From assembly GCA_036502625.1 (NCBI GenBank), contig DASXYG010000007.1:43677-107676 (forward strand): 64,000 nucleotides of DNA, read 5' to 3'. Positions 25,625 to 33,884 of the stretch are shown here, one piece after another. The notes under the pieces were generated by a model. The model was not told the origin of the DNA. It saw only the letters and a list, made by a program, of their open reading frames with translations, and searched no databases. The translations under genes were made by a program, and so were the position numbers. This stretch comes from DASXYG01 sp036502625. Its GTDB lineage: Bacteria > Actinomycetota > Actinomycetes > Streptosporangiales > Streptosporangiaceae. Numbering within the stretch: position 1 is the first letter of the stretch; every line of letters begins with the position of its first letter.

Positions 25625-26253
25625 TTCTGCTGGTCTCCTCGTCTCAGGTACGGCGCGAGCATCCGCTCCACCGTTTCGGCCATGACGTCGCCGATCGGGC
25701 GCCCGCCGGTCATCGACCAGGCCAGCGACGCGCCCATCAGGCAGTCGCGCAGGCGCAGCGCCAGGTCGGCGGGGTCGGCGCCGGCGATCTCGCCGCGCCG
25801 CTGCGCGGCGTCGAGCAGCGCGGCGGTCTGGTCGGCCGCGGCGGCGAACCGCTCGCCGGCCATGCGCAGGAGGCCGGGGGTCAGCTCGACCTCCGTGAAC
25901 GGCGACATGGCGTTGCGCATCTGCTCGGGCGACTCGATGCCCGCCACGGACGCGCGCGCCTGCGCGGCCAGCACTTCGACGACCGGGCCGTCGTCCGCGG
26001 GCGGTTCCGCGGCGGCCTCCTTGAGCAGCTCCGTGTGCCACGCGTAGAAGGCGGTGAACATGTCCTTCCGCGCGCCGAAGCGCTGCCGCAGCGCCGCGGG
26101 CGTGACCCCGACCTCGGCCGCGACCGCCTGCACGGTCATCCGCGCCCAGCCCGTACGCAACAGCACGGACGCCATGGCGGCGAACACCGCCTCGTCCTCG
26201 ACCCGGCGGGGCCGGCCGAGCTTGGCCGTACGGCCGCGAGCGCGCTGAGCCAT
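25621..26253 (-). CDS. TetR-family regulator of the CMD operon
   Basis: 210 residues from ATG 26253, with AGGAGGT 5 nt upstream. The helix-turn-helix is clear: WARMTVQAVAAEVGVTPAALRQRFGARKDMFTAFY. Residues before it are basic (RGRTAKLGRPRRV). The C-terminal half is a helical ligand-binding domain with no recognisable ligand signature. The gene overlaps the CMD gene by four bases. A compound palindrome covers its start codon and ribosome-binding site, so autorepression is likely. Confidence 0.9.
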   Translation of the reverse strand: MAQRARGRTAKLGRPRRVEDEAVFAAMASVLLRTGWARMTVQAVAAEVGVTPAALRQRFGARKDMFTAFYAWHTELLKEAAAEPPADDGPVVEVLAAQARASVAGIESPEQMRNAMSPFTEVELTPGLLRMAGERFAAAADQTAALLDAAQRRGEIAGADPADLALRLRDCLMGASLAWSMTGGRPIGDVMAETVERMLAPYLRRGDQQK

Positions 26254-26279
26254 TACTACCTCCTGAGGTAGATAGTAAT
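26252..26279. promoter_or_regulatory. Double palindrome over the TetR start and ribosome-binding site
   Basis: Outer arms ATTACTA (26252-26258) and TAGTAAT (26273-26279) and inner arms CTACCT (26256-26261) and AGGTAG (26266-26271) are each perfect inverted repeats. The site spans the start codon and AGGAGGT of the TetR gene. Size and symmetry fit a TetR dimer-pair operator. Confidence 0.6.
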
Positions 26280-26320
26280 GCGCGCGGCCGCGTTCGCAAC
26301 CCGTACGGGCAAACGCGCGA

Positions 26321-26908
26321 TCAGTACTCGGCGAGGCTGTCGATCAGGTCCAGGGACACCTTCAGCGCGGCCGCGCTCTGCTCGGCGGGCGGGATGTCCA
26401 TCTGGTCGAGGAGGCCGCGCGCGGCGAACAGCGTGAACAGCGCCATCGTGCCCTTCAGCCGCGGCGCCGGGGGAGCGTCGGCGGGGATCAGCAGCTCGCC
26501 GAGGCGCGTGAACCGGCTGCGCATGCCCTCGCCGATCTTGACGCGCTCCTGGATGAGCTGCTGGTTGGTCTGGAGGAACCGCTGGAGGTCGCGCACCGCC
26601 ACGGGGTCGTCGCCGCCGTAGAGCGCCTTGTGGAACCGGCGGACGATCTCGCGGCGGGTGGCCTGCTCCGCGGGCTGCTTCTCCGCCCACGCGATGATCT
26701 TGTCGACCTTCTTCACCATGTCCGTGATCAGGCTGGTGACCAGGTCTTCCTTGGTCTTGAAGTGGTAGTAGAGCGCGGCCTTGGTGACGCCGAGCTCCTC
26801 GGCGATCTCCCGCAGCGACGTGTTGTCGTAGCCGCGCTGGGCGAACATCCGCACCGCTACGGCCTGGATCCGTTCCCGCGTGTCACCGCGTCGGCGCTGG
26901 TCCGTCAT
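26321..26908 (-). CDS. TetR-family repressor divergent from the MFS exporter
   Basis: 195 residues from ATG 26908, with GGTGAG about 6 nt upstream; an ATG seven codons earlier has its GGAG too close. The DNA-binding domain reads TRERIQAVAVRMFAQRGY, DNTSLREIAEELGVTKAALYYHFKTKEDLV. The same domain with small changes occurs in the TetR gene at 28664, so the two are paralogues. The C-terminal domain is helical, ending DLIDSLAEY. The 137-bp gap to the divergent MFS gene contains palindromes of the right kind. It probably represses the exporter and itself until a ligand binds. Confidence 0.9.
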   Translation of the reverse strand: MTDQRRRGDTRERIQAVAVRMFAQRGYDNTSLREIAEELGVTKAALYYHFKTKEDLVTSLITDMVKKVDKIIAWAEKQPAEQATRREIVRRFHKALYGGDDPVAVRDLQRFLQTNQQLIQERVKIGEGMRSRFTRLGELLIPADAPPAPRLKGTMALFTLFAARGLLDQMDIPPAEQSAAALKVSLDLIDSLAEY

Positions 26909-26944
26909 GTCACTCACCGTTCTGGTCATCTCCGTTCACGCAAA

Positions 26945-27015
26945 CCTACTTGACGACCGGCTAGTTCGCAGCTTACCGTACGGCAAGTAAGAAAACTAGC
27001 CGGTCGGCAAGTAAG
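26945..27015. promoter_or_regulatory. MFS promoter with long inverted repeat and CTTAC/GTAAG operator
   Basis: On the plus strand TTGACG (26950-26955) and TACCGT (26974-26979) are 18 bp apart, a plausible sigma-70-type promoter. GACCGGCTAGTT (26955-26966) and AACTAGCCGGTC (26994-27005) are perfect inverted repeats, and the symmetry continues imperfectly to about 23 bp per arm. CTTAC (26972-26976) and GTAAG (26987-26991) form an inner pair over the -10. CGGCAAGTAAG occurs twice (26981-26991 and 27005-27015). Confidence 0.6.
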
Positions 27016-27045
27016 CGCAACCGCTCGAACACGGGGAGTGTTCCG

Positions 27046-28620
27046 ATGACAGAGACCACAACGGCGGCCGGTCCGCCCTCTCGCACAAAGCGCGACATCT
27101 ACATAGCGATGAGCGGGCTCATGCTCGGCATGCTGCTCGCGATGCTGGACAACCTGATCGTCAGCACGGCCCTGCCGACGATCGTCGGCGACCTCGGCGG
27201 CCTGGCCCACCTCTCGTGGGTGGTCACCGCGTACGCATTGGCCACCGCCGCGGCCACGCCGCTGTGGGGCAAGCTCGGCGACATCTACGGCCGCAAGGGC
27301 ATGTTCATGACCGCGATCGTGGTCTTCCTCGCCGGGTCGGCGCTGGCCGGGCTGTCCCAGTCGATGGACCAGCTCATCGCGTTCCGCGCGCTCCAGGGGG
27401 TGGGCGCGGGCGGCCTGATGGTCGGCGCGATGGCCATCCTCGGCGACCTCGTGCCGCCCCGCGAGCGCGGCCGCTACCAGGCGCTGATCGGCGGCATGAT
27501 GCCGGTCGCGTTCATCGGCGGCCCGCTGCTCGGCGGCCTGCTCACCGACGACCTGAGCTGGCGGTGGGCGTTCTACATCAACATCCCGCTCGGCGTGGCC
27601 GCGCTGCTGGTGACGGCCCTGGTGATGCGCATCCCGAACGTCCGCAGGAAGGTGCGCATCGACTACGTCGGCGCCACGCTGCTCACCGTGGGCGTGGTCG
27701 CGCTGACCCTGGTCGCGAGCTGGGGCGGCAGCGAGTACGCCTGGGGGTCCGCGCCGATCATCTCGCTGGCGGTGGTGGCCGCGGCGGCGATTGCCGGGTT
27801 CGTGTACGCGGAACGGCACGTCGCCGAGCCGATCCTCCCGCCCCGCATGTTCCGCGACCGCAACTTCAGCACCTCACAGGTGCTGAGCTTCCTCGTCGGC
27901 GCGGTGATGTTCGGCGCCGTGAACTTCCTCCCGCAGTACCTCCAGGACGTCCAGGGCGTGTCGTCCACGGCGAGCGGCCTGCTCATGCTGCCGCTGATGT
28001 TCGGCATGCTCGTGGTGATGCTCGCCACCGGGCAGATCACCACGCGCACCGGCCACTACCGCTCGTTCCCGATCCTCGGCGGCCTGTTCATGGCCCTCGG
28101 CATGGCCGTGCTCCTCGCCCTGGACGTCGGAACGCCGCTGGTCGTGGCGTCCGGGCTGACCGCGGTGCTCGGCATCGGCATGGGCTTCATGATGCAGAAC
28201 ACCATGCTGATCACCCAGAACAGCGTCGAGATGCGCGACATGGGCGCGGCGAGCGGTTCGGTGTCGCTGTTCCGTACGATCGGCGGCTCGCTGGGCGTGG
28301 CGCTGCTCGGCTCGGTGTTCACCAGCCGGGTCACCGACTCGCTCACCGGCAGCCTCGGCGCGGCCGGCCACAAGATGATCTCCGGTGGCGCGCAGCTCCC
28401 GCCCGCGGCGATCCACCGGCTGCCCGCGCCGCTGCGCGACGCGTTCGAGGCCGCGATCGTGCACGGCCTGCACGGGGTGCTGATCGGCGGCGCGGTCCTC
28501 GCCGTGGTGGCCTTCGCCGCCGCCTGGCTGATCCGCGCGGTGCCGCTGCGCGGCGGCGAGCCGGCCGCGTCCGCCTCCCCGGAGCTCGAGGCCGAGCGCG
28601 AGCCGTCCGTGGTCGCCTGA
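27046..28620 (+). CDS. MFS multidrug exporter, DHA2 (14-helix) family
   Basis: 524 residues from ATG 27046, with GGGGAG 8 nt upstream. Fourteen hydrophobic segments can be counted. Family motifs: LDNLIVSTALPTIVGDLGG in helix 1 (motif D1), GKLGDIYGRKG (motif A), GGPLLGGLLTDDLSWRWAFYINIP (motif C and following loop). This is the EmrB/QacA type, a proton-driven antiporter for drugs or metabolites in the cytoplasmic membrane. A TetR repressor is divergent. The exporter could protect against, or release, a product handled by the nearby P450. The end is a short acidic tail. Confidence 0.94.
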   Translation: MTETTTAAGPPSRTKRDIYIAMSGLMLGMLLAMLDNLIVSTALPTIVGDLGGLAHLSWVVTAYALATAAATPLWGKLGDIYGRKGMFMTAIVVFLAGSALAGLSQSMDQLIAFRALQGVGAGGLMVGAMAILGDLVPPRERGRYQALIGGMMPVAFIGGPLLGGLLTDDLSWRWAFYINIPLGVAALLVTALVMRIPNVRRKVRIDYVGATLLTVGVVALTLVASWGGSEYAWGSAPIISLAVVAAAAIAGFVYAERHVAEPILPPRMFRDRNFSTSQVLSFLVGAVMFGAVNFLPQYLQDVQGVSSTASGLLMLPLMFGMLVVMLATGQITTRTGHYRSFPILGGLFMALGMAVLLALDVGTPLVVASGLTAVLGIGMGFMMQNTMLITQNSVEMRDMGAASGSVSLFRTIGGSLGVALLGSVFTSRVTDSLTGSLGAAGHKMISGGAQLPPAAIHRLPAPLRDAFEAAIVHGLHGVLIGGAVLAVVAFAAAWLIRAVPLRGGEPAASASPELEAEREPSVVA

Positions 28621-28627
28621 CAGGGGC

Positions 28628-28664
28628 GTACGCGACCCGCGCCGCACCGGCGCGGGTCGCGTAC
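28628..28664. terminator. Bidirectional terminator between MFS and second TetR
   Basis: GTACGCGACCCGCGCC (28628-28643) pairs perfectly over 16 bp with GGCGCGGGTCGCGTAC (28649-28664) around GCACC. The stem begins 8 nt past the MFS stop and its last base touches the stop codon of the converging TetR gene. Confidence 0.85.
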
Positions 28665-29212
28665 TAGGCGATCAGCTTCTCGGCCACCGCCATCGCGACG
28701 GCCGTACGGTCGTCCATCGGGATGTCCTCGAAGAGCATCGGCACGCCGGAGATCATCACGGTGATCACGGCGAGCCGCAGCTCGAACCGCTTCTCCGGCG
28801 CCGCGCCGGGATCGTCGAGCACGGCGAGCAGCCCGAGCATCCGCTCCCGCATCTCGGCGCCGATCGGGAGCTCGTCCATGGCCGCCTGGTTCACCTGCGC
28901 GAACCGCATGAGGGGTACCCATTGGTCGGTGAACAGCCCGCTGAGCCGGGTGAGCACCTCGCGGCGCGCGGCCGGCGTCTTCGGCTGCCGGACCGCCCAC
29001 TCGGTGAGCTCGTTGAGGGAGGACCCCAGGTCGGCGACGACGCCGTTGAGGATGTCCTCCTTGGTCTTGAAGTGGTAGTACAGCGCCGGCCTGGTGATCT
29101 CGAGGCGGGCCGCGACGTCCTTGAGCGACGTCTTGTCGTAGCCGCGCTCGGCGAACAGCTCCAGCGCGACCTGCTGGATCCGTTCCTTGGTGTCGCTGCG
29201 TCTGCCTGCCAT
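28664..29212 (-). CDS. TetR-family repressor divergent from the P450 gene
   Basis: 182 residues from ATG 29212 (MAGRRSDTKER); a longer frame to 29266 lacks a better ribosome site. The helix-turn-helix DKTSLKDVAARLEITRPALYYHFKTKEDIL closely matches that of the TetR gene at 26321. The ligand-binding half differs more (FTDQWVPLMRFAQVNQAAMDE, FELRLAVITVMISGVPMLFED). The spacing to the P450 gene is 111 bp and contains an 18-bp palindromic site on the P450 promoter. It probably represses P450 and ferredoxin genes. Confidence 0.9.
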   Translation of the reverse strand: MAGRRSDTKERIQQVALELFAERGYDKTSLKDVAARLEITRPALYYHFKTKEDILNGVVADLGSSLNELTEWAVRQPKTPAARREVLTRLSGLFTDQWVPLMRFAQVNQAAMDELPIGAEMRERMLGLLAVLDDPGAAPEKRFELRLAVITVMISGVPMLFEDIPMDDRTAVAMAVAEKLIA

Positions 29213-29247
29213 CTCCGCCCGTTCCGTACGTTCGCACGCCGATCGCC

Positions 29248-29286
29248 TTGACGGCCCCGGCCTCATTCACTTACTTTCGTGTAAGT
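29248..29286 (+). promoter_or_regulatory. P450 promoter with overlapping palindromic operator
   Basis: TTGACG (29248-29253) and TACTTT (29272-29277) are 18 bp apart. ACTTAC (29269-29274) and GTAAGT (29281-29286) are a perfect inverted repeat covering the -10. The design matches the MFS promoter: same -35, same spacing, CTTAC/GTAAG over the -10. Confidence 0.6.
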
Positions 29287-29323
29287 AAAACACGTACGAC
29301 CGTCCGCAAGGGGGCACAAGCCT

Positions 29324-30541
29324 ATGACCACGATCGATCACGGCACATCTCCGCTTCAGAGCTTCCCCGTCCAGCGGTGCCCGTTCGGCCCGCCCGCCGA
29401 GTACGCGCGGATGCGGGACGAGGCGCCCGTCGTACGGGTCCGGCTGCCCGACGGGCGTGTGCTGTGGGTCGTCACCCGCCACGCCGAGGCGCAGCGGATC
29501 CTCACCGACCCGCGCATCAGCACGGACACCACCCGCGAGGACTTCACGTCCATCAGCGGGGGCCACGACAACGAGACGATGGCCAAGCTGCACGCCGGGA
29601 TGTTCATCGACATGGACCCGCCCGAGCACGACGTCTACCGCCGCATGCTGATCTCCGAGTTCAGCGTCAAGCGCATCAAGGCGATGCGCCCCGGCATCGA
29701 GGCGACCGCCAACGAGCTGATCGACGCGATGCTCGCCGGCGACCGCCCGGCCGACCTGGTCGCCGAGTTCGGGCTGCCGCTGCCGTCCCTGGTGATCTGC
29801 CAGCTCCTCGGCGTGCCGTACGAGGAGCGCGCGTACTTCCAGTCCCGTACGCGGCAGTTGGTCAACTTCGGCAGCGACCCCGAGGCGGCCATCGCCGCGA
29901 CCGAGCAGATCCGCGCCTACCTCGACGACCTGGTCACCCGGGCCGAGGGCGACCCCGGCGACAACCTCATCGGGCGGCTGGTCACCGAGCGCCGCGCCAC
30001 CGGCGAGCTGTCGCACGACGCGCTCGTCGGCATGACGTTCCTGCTGCTCATCGCCGGGCACGAGACCACGGCGAACATGCTCCCGCTGAGCGTGCTCACG
30101 CTGCTGCGCAACCCCGGGCAGCTCGCCGAGCTGCGGGACGACCCGTCGCTGTGGCCCGGCGCGGTCGAGGAGCTGCTGCGCATCCTGTCCATCACCGACT
30201 GGGCGGCGTTCGACCGGATGGCGATCGCGGACATCGAGATCGGCGGGACGACGATCCGCGCCGGCGACGGCGTGTACGTCCTCGGCCTGGCCGCGAACTG
30301 GGACGAGCGGGCCTACCCCAAGCCGGGCGACCTGGACATCCACCGCCGCGCGCGGAACCACGTCGCGTTCGGCTTCGGCGTCCACCAGTGCCTCGGCCAG
30401 AACCTCGCGCGCGCCGAGCTGGAGATCGCGCTGCGCGTCCTGTTCGACCGGATCCCCGACCTCCGCGCCGCCACCGAGGACTTCAACTTCAAGATCGGCG
30501 CCCCCATCTTCGGCCTCTACGACCTCCCGGTGACCTGGTGA
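29324..30541 (+). CDS. Cytochrome P450 (CYP105-like actinomycete type)
   Basis: 405 residues, the usual size of a soluble bacterial P450. The I-helix oxygen-binding motif AGHETT is at 244-249, the K-helix ExxR is in AVEELLRI, and the heme loop FGFGVHQCLGQ places the axial thiolate at C356. These residues are intact, so a working monooxygenase is expected. The general pattern is that of CYP105 and related actinomycete families, but subfamily and substrate need a search. The ferredoxin gene 11 nt downstream is the likely electron donor. A reductase is not in the window. Confidence 0.94.
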   Translation: MTTIDHGTSPLQSFPVQRCPFGPPAEYARMRDEAPVVRVRLPDGRVLWVVTRHAEAQRILTDPRISTDTTREDFTSISGGHDNETMAKLHAGMFIDMDPPEHDVYRRMLISEFSVKRIKAMRPGIEATANELIDAMLAGDRPADLVAEFGLPLPSLVICQLLGVPYEERAYFQSRTRQLVNFGSDPEAAIAATEQIRAYLDDLVTRAEGDPGDNLIGRLVTERRATGELSHDALVGMTFLLLIAGHETTANMLPLSVLTLLRNPGQLAELRDDPSLWPGAVEELLRILSITDWAAFDRMAIADIEIGGTTIRAGDGVYVLGLAANWDERAYPKPGDLDIHRRARNHVAFGFGVHQCLGQNLARAELEIALRVLFDRIPDLRAATEDFNFKIGAPIFGLYDLPVTW

Positions 30542-30552
30542 GGACGGCCGCA

Positions 30553-30771
30553 ATGCGCATCATCGCCGACAAGCACACCTGCATCGGCTCCGGCCAGTGC
30601 GTCCTCACCGCCCCCGACGTCTTCGACTCCGACGACGACGGCCTGGTCGACGTCCTCGATTCAGAACCGGACCCCGCCCACGAGCCGTCCGTACGCGAGG
30701 CCGTAGCCCTGTGCCCCTCGCGTGCCCTGAGCCTCGCGGTCACCGCACCGGACCCGCGTCGAGCTCACTAG
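30553..30771 (+). CDS. 3Fe-4S ferredoxin, partner of the P450
   Basis: 72 residues from ATG 30553, 11 nt after the P450 stop. The cluster ligands are C10 and C16 (CIGSGQC) and C54 (ALCPSRAL). The second position of the usual CxxCxxC is Ser/Gly, which is the mark of P450-associated [3Fe-4S] ferredoxins in actinomycetes. The rest is acidic (DSDDDGLVDVLD). It should carry electrons from a reductase to the P450. Co-transcription is almost certain. Confidence 0.93.
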   Translation: MRIIADKHTCIGSGQCVLTAPDVFDSDDDGLVDVLDSEPDPAHEPSVREAVALCPSRALSLAVTAPDPRRAH

Positions 30772-30817
30772 GCGGCGCCTCCCGAAACGCGCTGCGGGAG
30801 GGGGTCCGGGGGTCGGC

Positions 30818-30823
30818 TAGCGT
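30818..30823 (+). promoter_or_regulatory. -10 hexamer TAGCGT of a probable leaderless ferrochelatase mRNA
   Basis: TAGCGT ends 7 nt before ATG 30831, with no Shine-Dalgarno between. The same TAGCGTGT octamer precedes the DUF3093 gene on the other strand. Confidence 0.45.
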
Positions 30824-30830
30824 GTACTAC

Positions 30831-31820
30831 ATGCGGTCGTACGATGCCTTGCTGCTCGTCTCTTTCGGGGGCCCCGAGGGGCCTGCGGACGTCATGCCGT
30901 TCCTGGAGAACGTCACCCGGGGGCGCGGGGTGCCGCGGGAGCGGCTGGCGGCCGTGGCCGAGCATTACCACGGCTTCGGCGGGGTCAGCCCGATCAACGG
31001 GCAGTGCCGCGAGCTGCTGGGCGCGATCCGGGACGACTTCGCGGCACACGGCGTCGGGCTGCCGGTCTACTGGGGGAACCGCAACTGGGATCCGTACCTC
31101 GGCGACACGATGCGGCGGATGGCCGACGACGGGGTGCGCCGCGCCGTCGCGTTCGCGACCTCGGCGTACGGCTCGTACTCCGGGTCCGCGCAGTACGTCG
31201 AGGACATCGCGCACGCCCGCGCCGACACGGGGGAGCGGGCGCCCGCGGTGGACAAGCTGCGGCCGTACTTCAACCACCCCGGGTTCGTCGACGCGGTGAC
31301 CGACCGTACGCGTGACGCGCTCGCGCGCGCCGGCGCCGGCGCGCGGCTCGTCTTCACGGCGCACAGCATCCCCGAGGAGATGGCCGGCGCGGACACCTAC
31401 GTCGCGCAGTTCGCCGAGGCGTCGCGGCTGGTGGCCGGGCGGGTCGGCGCCGGGTCCTGCGACCTCGTCTACCAGAGCCGCAGCGGGCGGCCGGGGCAGC
31501 CGTGGCTTGAGCCCGACGTCTGCGACCACCTGGAGACCCTGCACGCCAAGGGCGTCGACAACGTGGTGCTCGTCCCGATCGGCTTCGTGTCCGACCACAT
31601 GGAGGTCAAGTTCGACCTCGACGTCGAGGCCGCGGCGAAGGCGGCCGAGCTGGGCATGGCGCTCGTCCGCGCGCCCTCGGCGGGCACGCACCCGGCCTTC
31701 GTGGCGATGGTCCGCGAGCTCGTCGCGGAGATCTCCGGCACCGCGCCGGCGCGCGTCACCGGCGACCTGCCGGCCGCCGCGCACGACCTCGACATCCCGG
31801 CCCGCCCCCGTACGACCTAA
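30831..31820 (+). CDS. cpfC: Ferrochelatase (coproporphyrin-type in actinobacteria)
   Basis: 329 residues from ATG 30831; GTG 30822 is an alternative. It inserts ferrous iron into the porphyrin ring. In actinobacteria the substrate is coproporphyrin III, giving coproheme, so cpfC is preferred over hemH. Visible family features are the N-terminal LLLVSFGGPEGPADVMPFLENVTRGRG, FTAHSIP with the catalytic H178, and FVSDHMEVKFDLD with E258. Other heme genes are not adjacent. It probably forms a separate unit from the P450 pair, though read-through from that operon is possible. Confidence 0.95.
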   Translation: MRSYDALLLVSFGGPEGPADVMPFLENVTRGRGVPRERLAAVAEHYHGFGGVSPINGQCRELLGAIRDDFAAHGVGLPVYWGNRNWDPYLGDTMRRMADDGVRRAVAFATSAYGSYSGSAQYVEDIAHARADTGERAPAVDKLRPYFNHPGFVDAVTDRTRDALARAGAGARLVFTAHSIPEEMAGADTYVAQFAEASRLVAGRVGAGSCDLVYQSRSGRPGQPWLEPDVCDHLETLHAKGVDNVVLVPIGFVSDHMEVKFDLDVEAAAKAAELGMALVRAPSAGTHPAFVAMVRELVAEISGTAPARVTGDLPAAAHDLDIPARPRTT

Positions 31821-31836
31821 CGAAGGGAAGCCTGCG

Positions 31837-33870
31837 TTGAGCGAACCGAGTCGGCCGTTCCACGACCTCGACGCGTACGTCGCGATCCCGCGTGTCGGCG
31901 CGCTGCGCCTGTCGCCGGACGGCGGGCGCCTGGTGGCGTCGGTGAGCGAGCTCGCCCCCGGCGGCACGAAGTACACCAGCGCCATCTGGGAGATCGACCC
32001 CGACGGCACCGCGCCGGCCCGCCGCCTCACCCGCTCGGCGCCCGGCGAGTCGGCGCCGGCGTTCCTGCCGGACGGCTCGCTGCTGTTCACCTCGCGCCGC
32101 GACGACCCGGCGCGCGGCCCCGACGACCCGGCCGGCGAGGGCGCGGCGCTGTGGCTGCTCCCCGCGTCCGGCGGCGAGCCGCGGCGCATCGCGTCGCGCC
32201 CGGGCGGCGTCGACGCGGTGGCCGTGGCCCGTACGACCGGCCGGGTGTTCTTCGCCTCCGGCGTGTTCCCCGGCGCGGCCGACGCCGACGACGACGCCAA
32301 ACGCCGCAAGGCCCGGTCCGAGGCCGGGGTCAGCGCGCTGCTGCACGAGGGCTACCCGGTCCGCTACTGGGACCACGACCTCGGCGTCGCCGAGACCCGG
32401 CTGTTCGCCGCCGACCTCGAGGACGGCCCCGAGGCGCCGCTCGGCGTGCCGCGCGACCTCACCCCCGAGCCCGGCCGCGCCCTCGCCGAACAGGGCTTCC
32501 AGGCGTTCCCCGACGGCGCGGCCGTGGTCACGGGCTGGCGCGTACGGCTGCCCGGCGGCCGGTCGCGCGGCACGATCGTCCTCATCGACGCCGCCACGGG
32601 CGAGCGCCGCACCCTCGCCGGCGACGACGACCACCACTTCGACGCGCCGCACGTCTCGCCCGACGGCCGCTACGTGGCCTGCGTACGCGACGTCGTGGCC
32701 CGCCCCGACCGGCCCGACGAGCTCACCCTGTGGCTCATCGACCTCGCCACGGGGGAGTCGCGCGACCTGCTGCCCGACGACGAGCACTGGCCCGCGGAGA
32801 TCGCCTGGGCGCCCGACTCCGCGCACATCTACTTCACCGCCGACGCCTCCGGCCGCAAGCCGGTGTTCCGCGTCGCCGTCGAGAGCGCCGCGCTGACCCG
32901 CGTGACCGGCGACGACGCCGCGTACGACGATCCCGCGCCGAGCCCCGACGGCCGCTTCGTCTACGCGCTGCGCAGCACGATCGGCGAGCCGCCCACCCCG
33001 GTCCGCGTCGACCCCCGTACGGGCGAGGTCACCGCGCTGCCCGCGCCCGGGGCCCGCCCCGCCGTCCCCGGCACCGTCACCGAGATCGCCACCACGGTGG
33101 CCGACGGCGCGACGGTGCGCGGCTGGCTGGTGCTGCCCGAGGGCACGTCCTCGGCGCGCCCCGCGCCGCTGCTGCTCGTCATCCACGGCGGCCCGATGTC
33201 GAGCTGGAACCACTGGCACTGGCGGTGGAACCCGTGGCTGATGGCCGCGCGCGGCTACGCCGTCCTGCTGCCCGACCCGGCGCTGTCCACCGGCTACGGC
33301 CAGGACTTCCTCGCCCGCGGCTGGGAGTCCTGGGGCGGCGCGCCGTACGACGACCTGATGGCCATCACCGACGCGGCGGCGGCCCGCGACGACATCGACG
33401 ACTCCCGCGTGGCCGCGCTCGGCGGCTCGTTCGGCGGCTACATGGCCAACTGGATGGCCGGCCACACCGACCGCTTCGCCTGCATCGTCAGCCACGCGAG
33501 CCTGTGGGCGCTCGACCAGATGGGCGCGACCACCGACGACGCCTCCGACTGGACCGAGTCCATCGGCGACCCGGAGACCACGCCCGAGCGCATCGCCGCC
33601 AACACCCCGCACGCCCACGCCGCCGAGATCCGCACCCCCATGCTGGTCATCCACGGCGACAAGGACTACCGCGTCCCCATCGGCGAGGCCCTCCGCCTGT
33701 GGTGGGACCTGATCAAACGCGAGGTCCCGGACGCCAAGTTCCTGTACTTCCCCGACGAGAACCACTGGGTCTTGGCTCCCGGCAACGTCAAGGTCTGGTA
33801 CGAAACAGTCCTCGCCTTCCTCGACCACCACGTCCGCGCGGAACCCTGGCGCCGCCCCGAACTCCTCTGA
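31837..33870 (+). CDS. S9-family prolyl oligopeptidase-like serine peptidase
   Basis: 677 residues from TTG 31837, preceded by GAAGGGA at 8 nt. No signal peptide is seen. Residues about 10-410 are beta-propeller sequence with WD40-like/TolB blades (LSPDGGRLVASVSEL, HVSPDGRYVACVRD, PSPDGRFVYALRS). Residues about 430-677 are the alpha/beta hydrolase domain. The triad is S531 in GGSFGGYMANW, D610 in HGDKDYRVP and H643 in DENHWV. The family includes acylaminoacyl peptidases and dipeptidyl peptidases acting on short peptides in the cytosol. Exact specificity is not predictable. It starts 16 nt after cpfC and may be co-transcribed. Confidence 0.94.
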   Translation: MSEPSRPFHDLDAYVAIPRVGALRLSPDGGRLVASVSELAPGGTKYTSAIWEIDPDGTAPARRLTRSAPGESAPAFLPDGSLLFTSRRDDPARGPDDPAGEGAALWLLPASGGEPRRIASRPGGVDAVAVARTTGRVFFASGVFPGAADADDDAKRRKARSEAGVSALLHEGYPVRYWDHDLGVAETRLFAADLEDGPEAPLGVPRDLTPEPGRALAEQGFQAFPDGAAVVTGWRVRLPGGRSRGTIVLIDAATGERRTLAGDDDHHFDAPHVSPDGRYVACVRDVVARPDRPDELTLWLIDLATGESRDLLPDDEHWPAEIAWAPDSAHIYFTADASGRKPVFRVAVESAALTRVTGDDAAYDDPAPSPDGRFVYALRSTIGEPPTPVRVDPRTGEVTALPAPGARPAVPGTVTEIATTVADGATVRGWLVLPEGTSSARPAPLLLVIHGGPMSSWNHWHWRWNPWLMAARGYAVLLPDPALSTGYGQDFLARGWESWGGAPYDDLMAITDAAAARDDIDDSRVAALGGSFGGYMANWMAGHTDRFACIVSHASLWALDQMGATTDDASDWTESIGDPETTPERIAANTPHAHAAEIRTPMLVIHGDKDYRVPIGEALRLWWDLIKREVPDAKFLYFPDENHWVLAPGNVKVWYETVLAFLDHHVRAEPWRRPELL

Positions 33871-33884
33871 TCCTCAAGGAGCCT

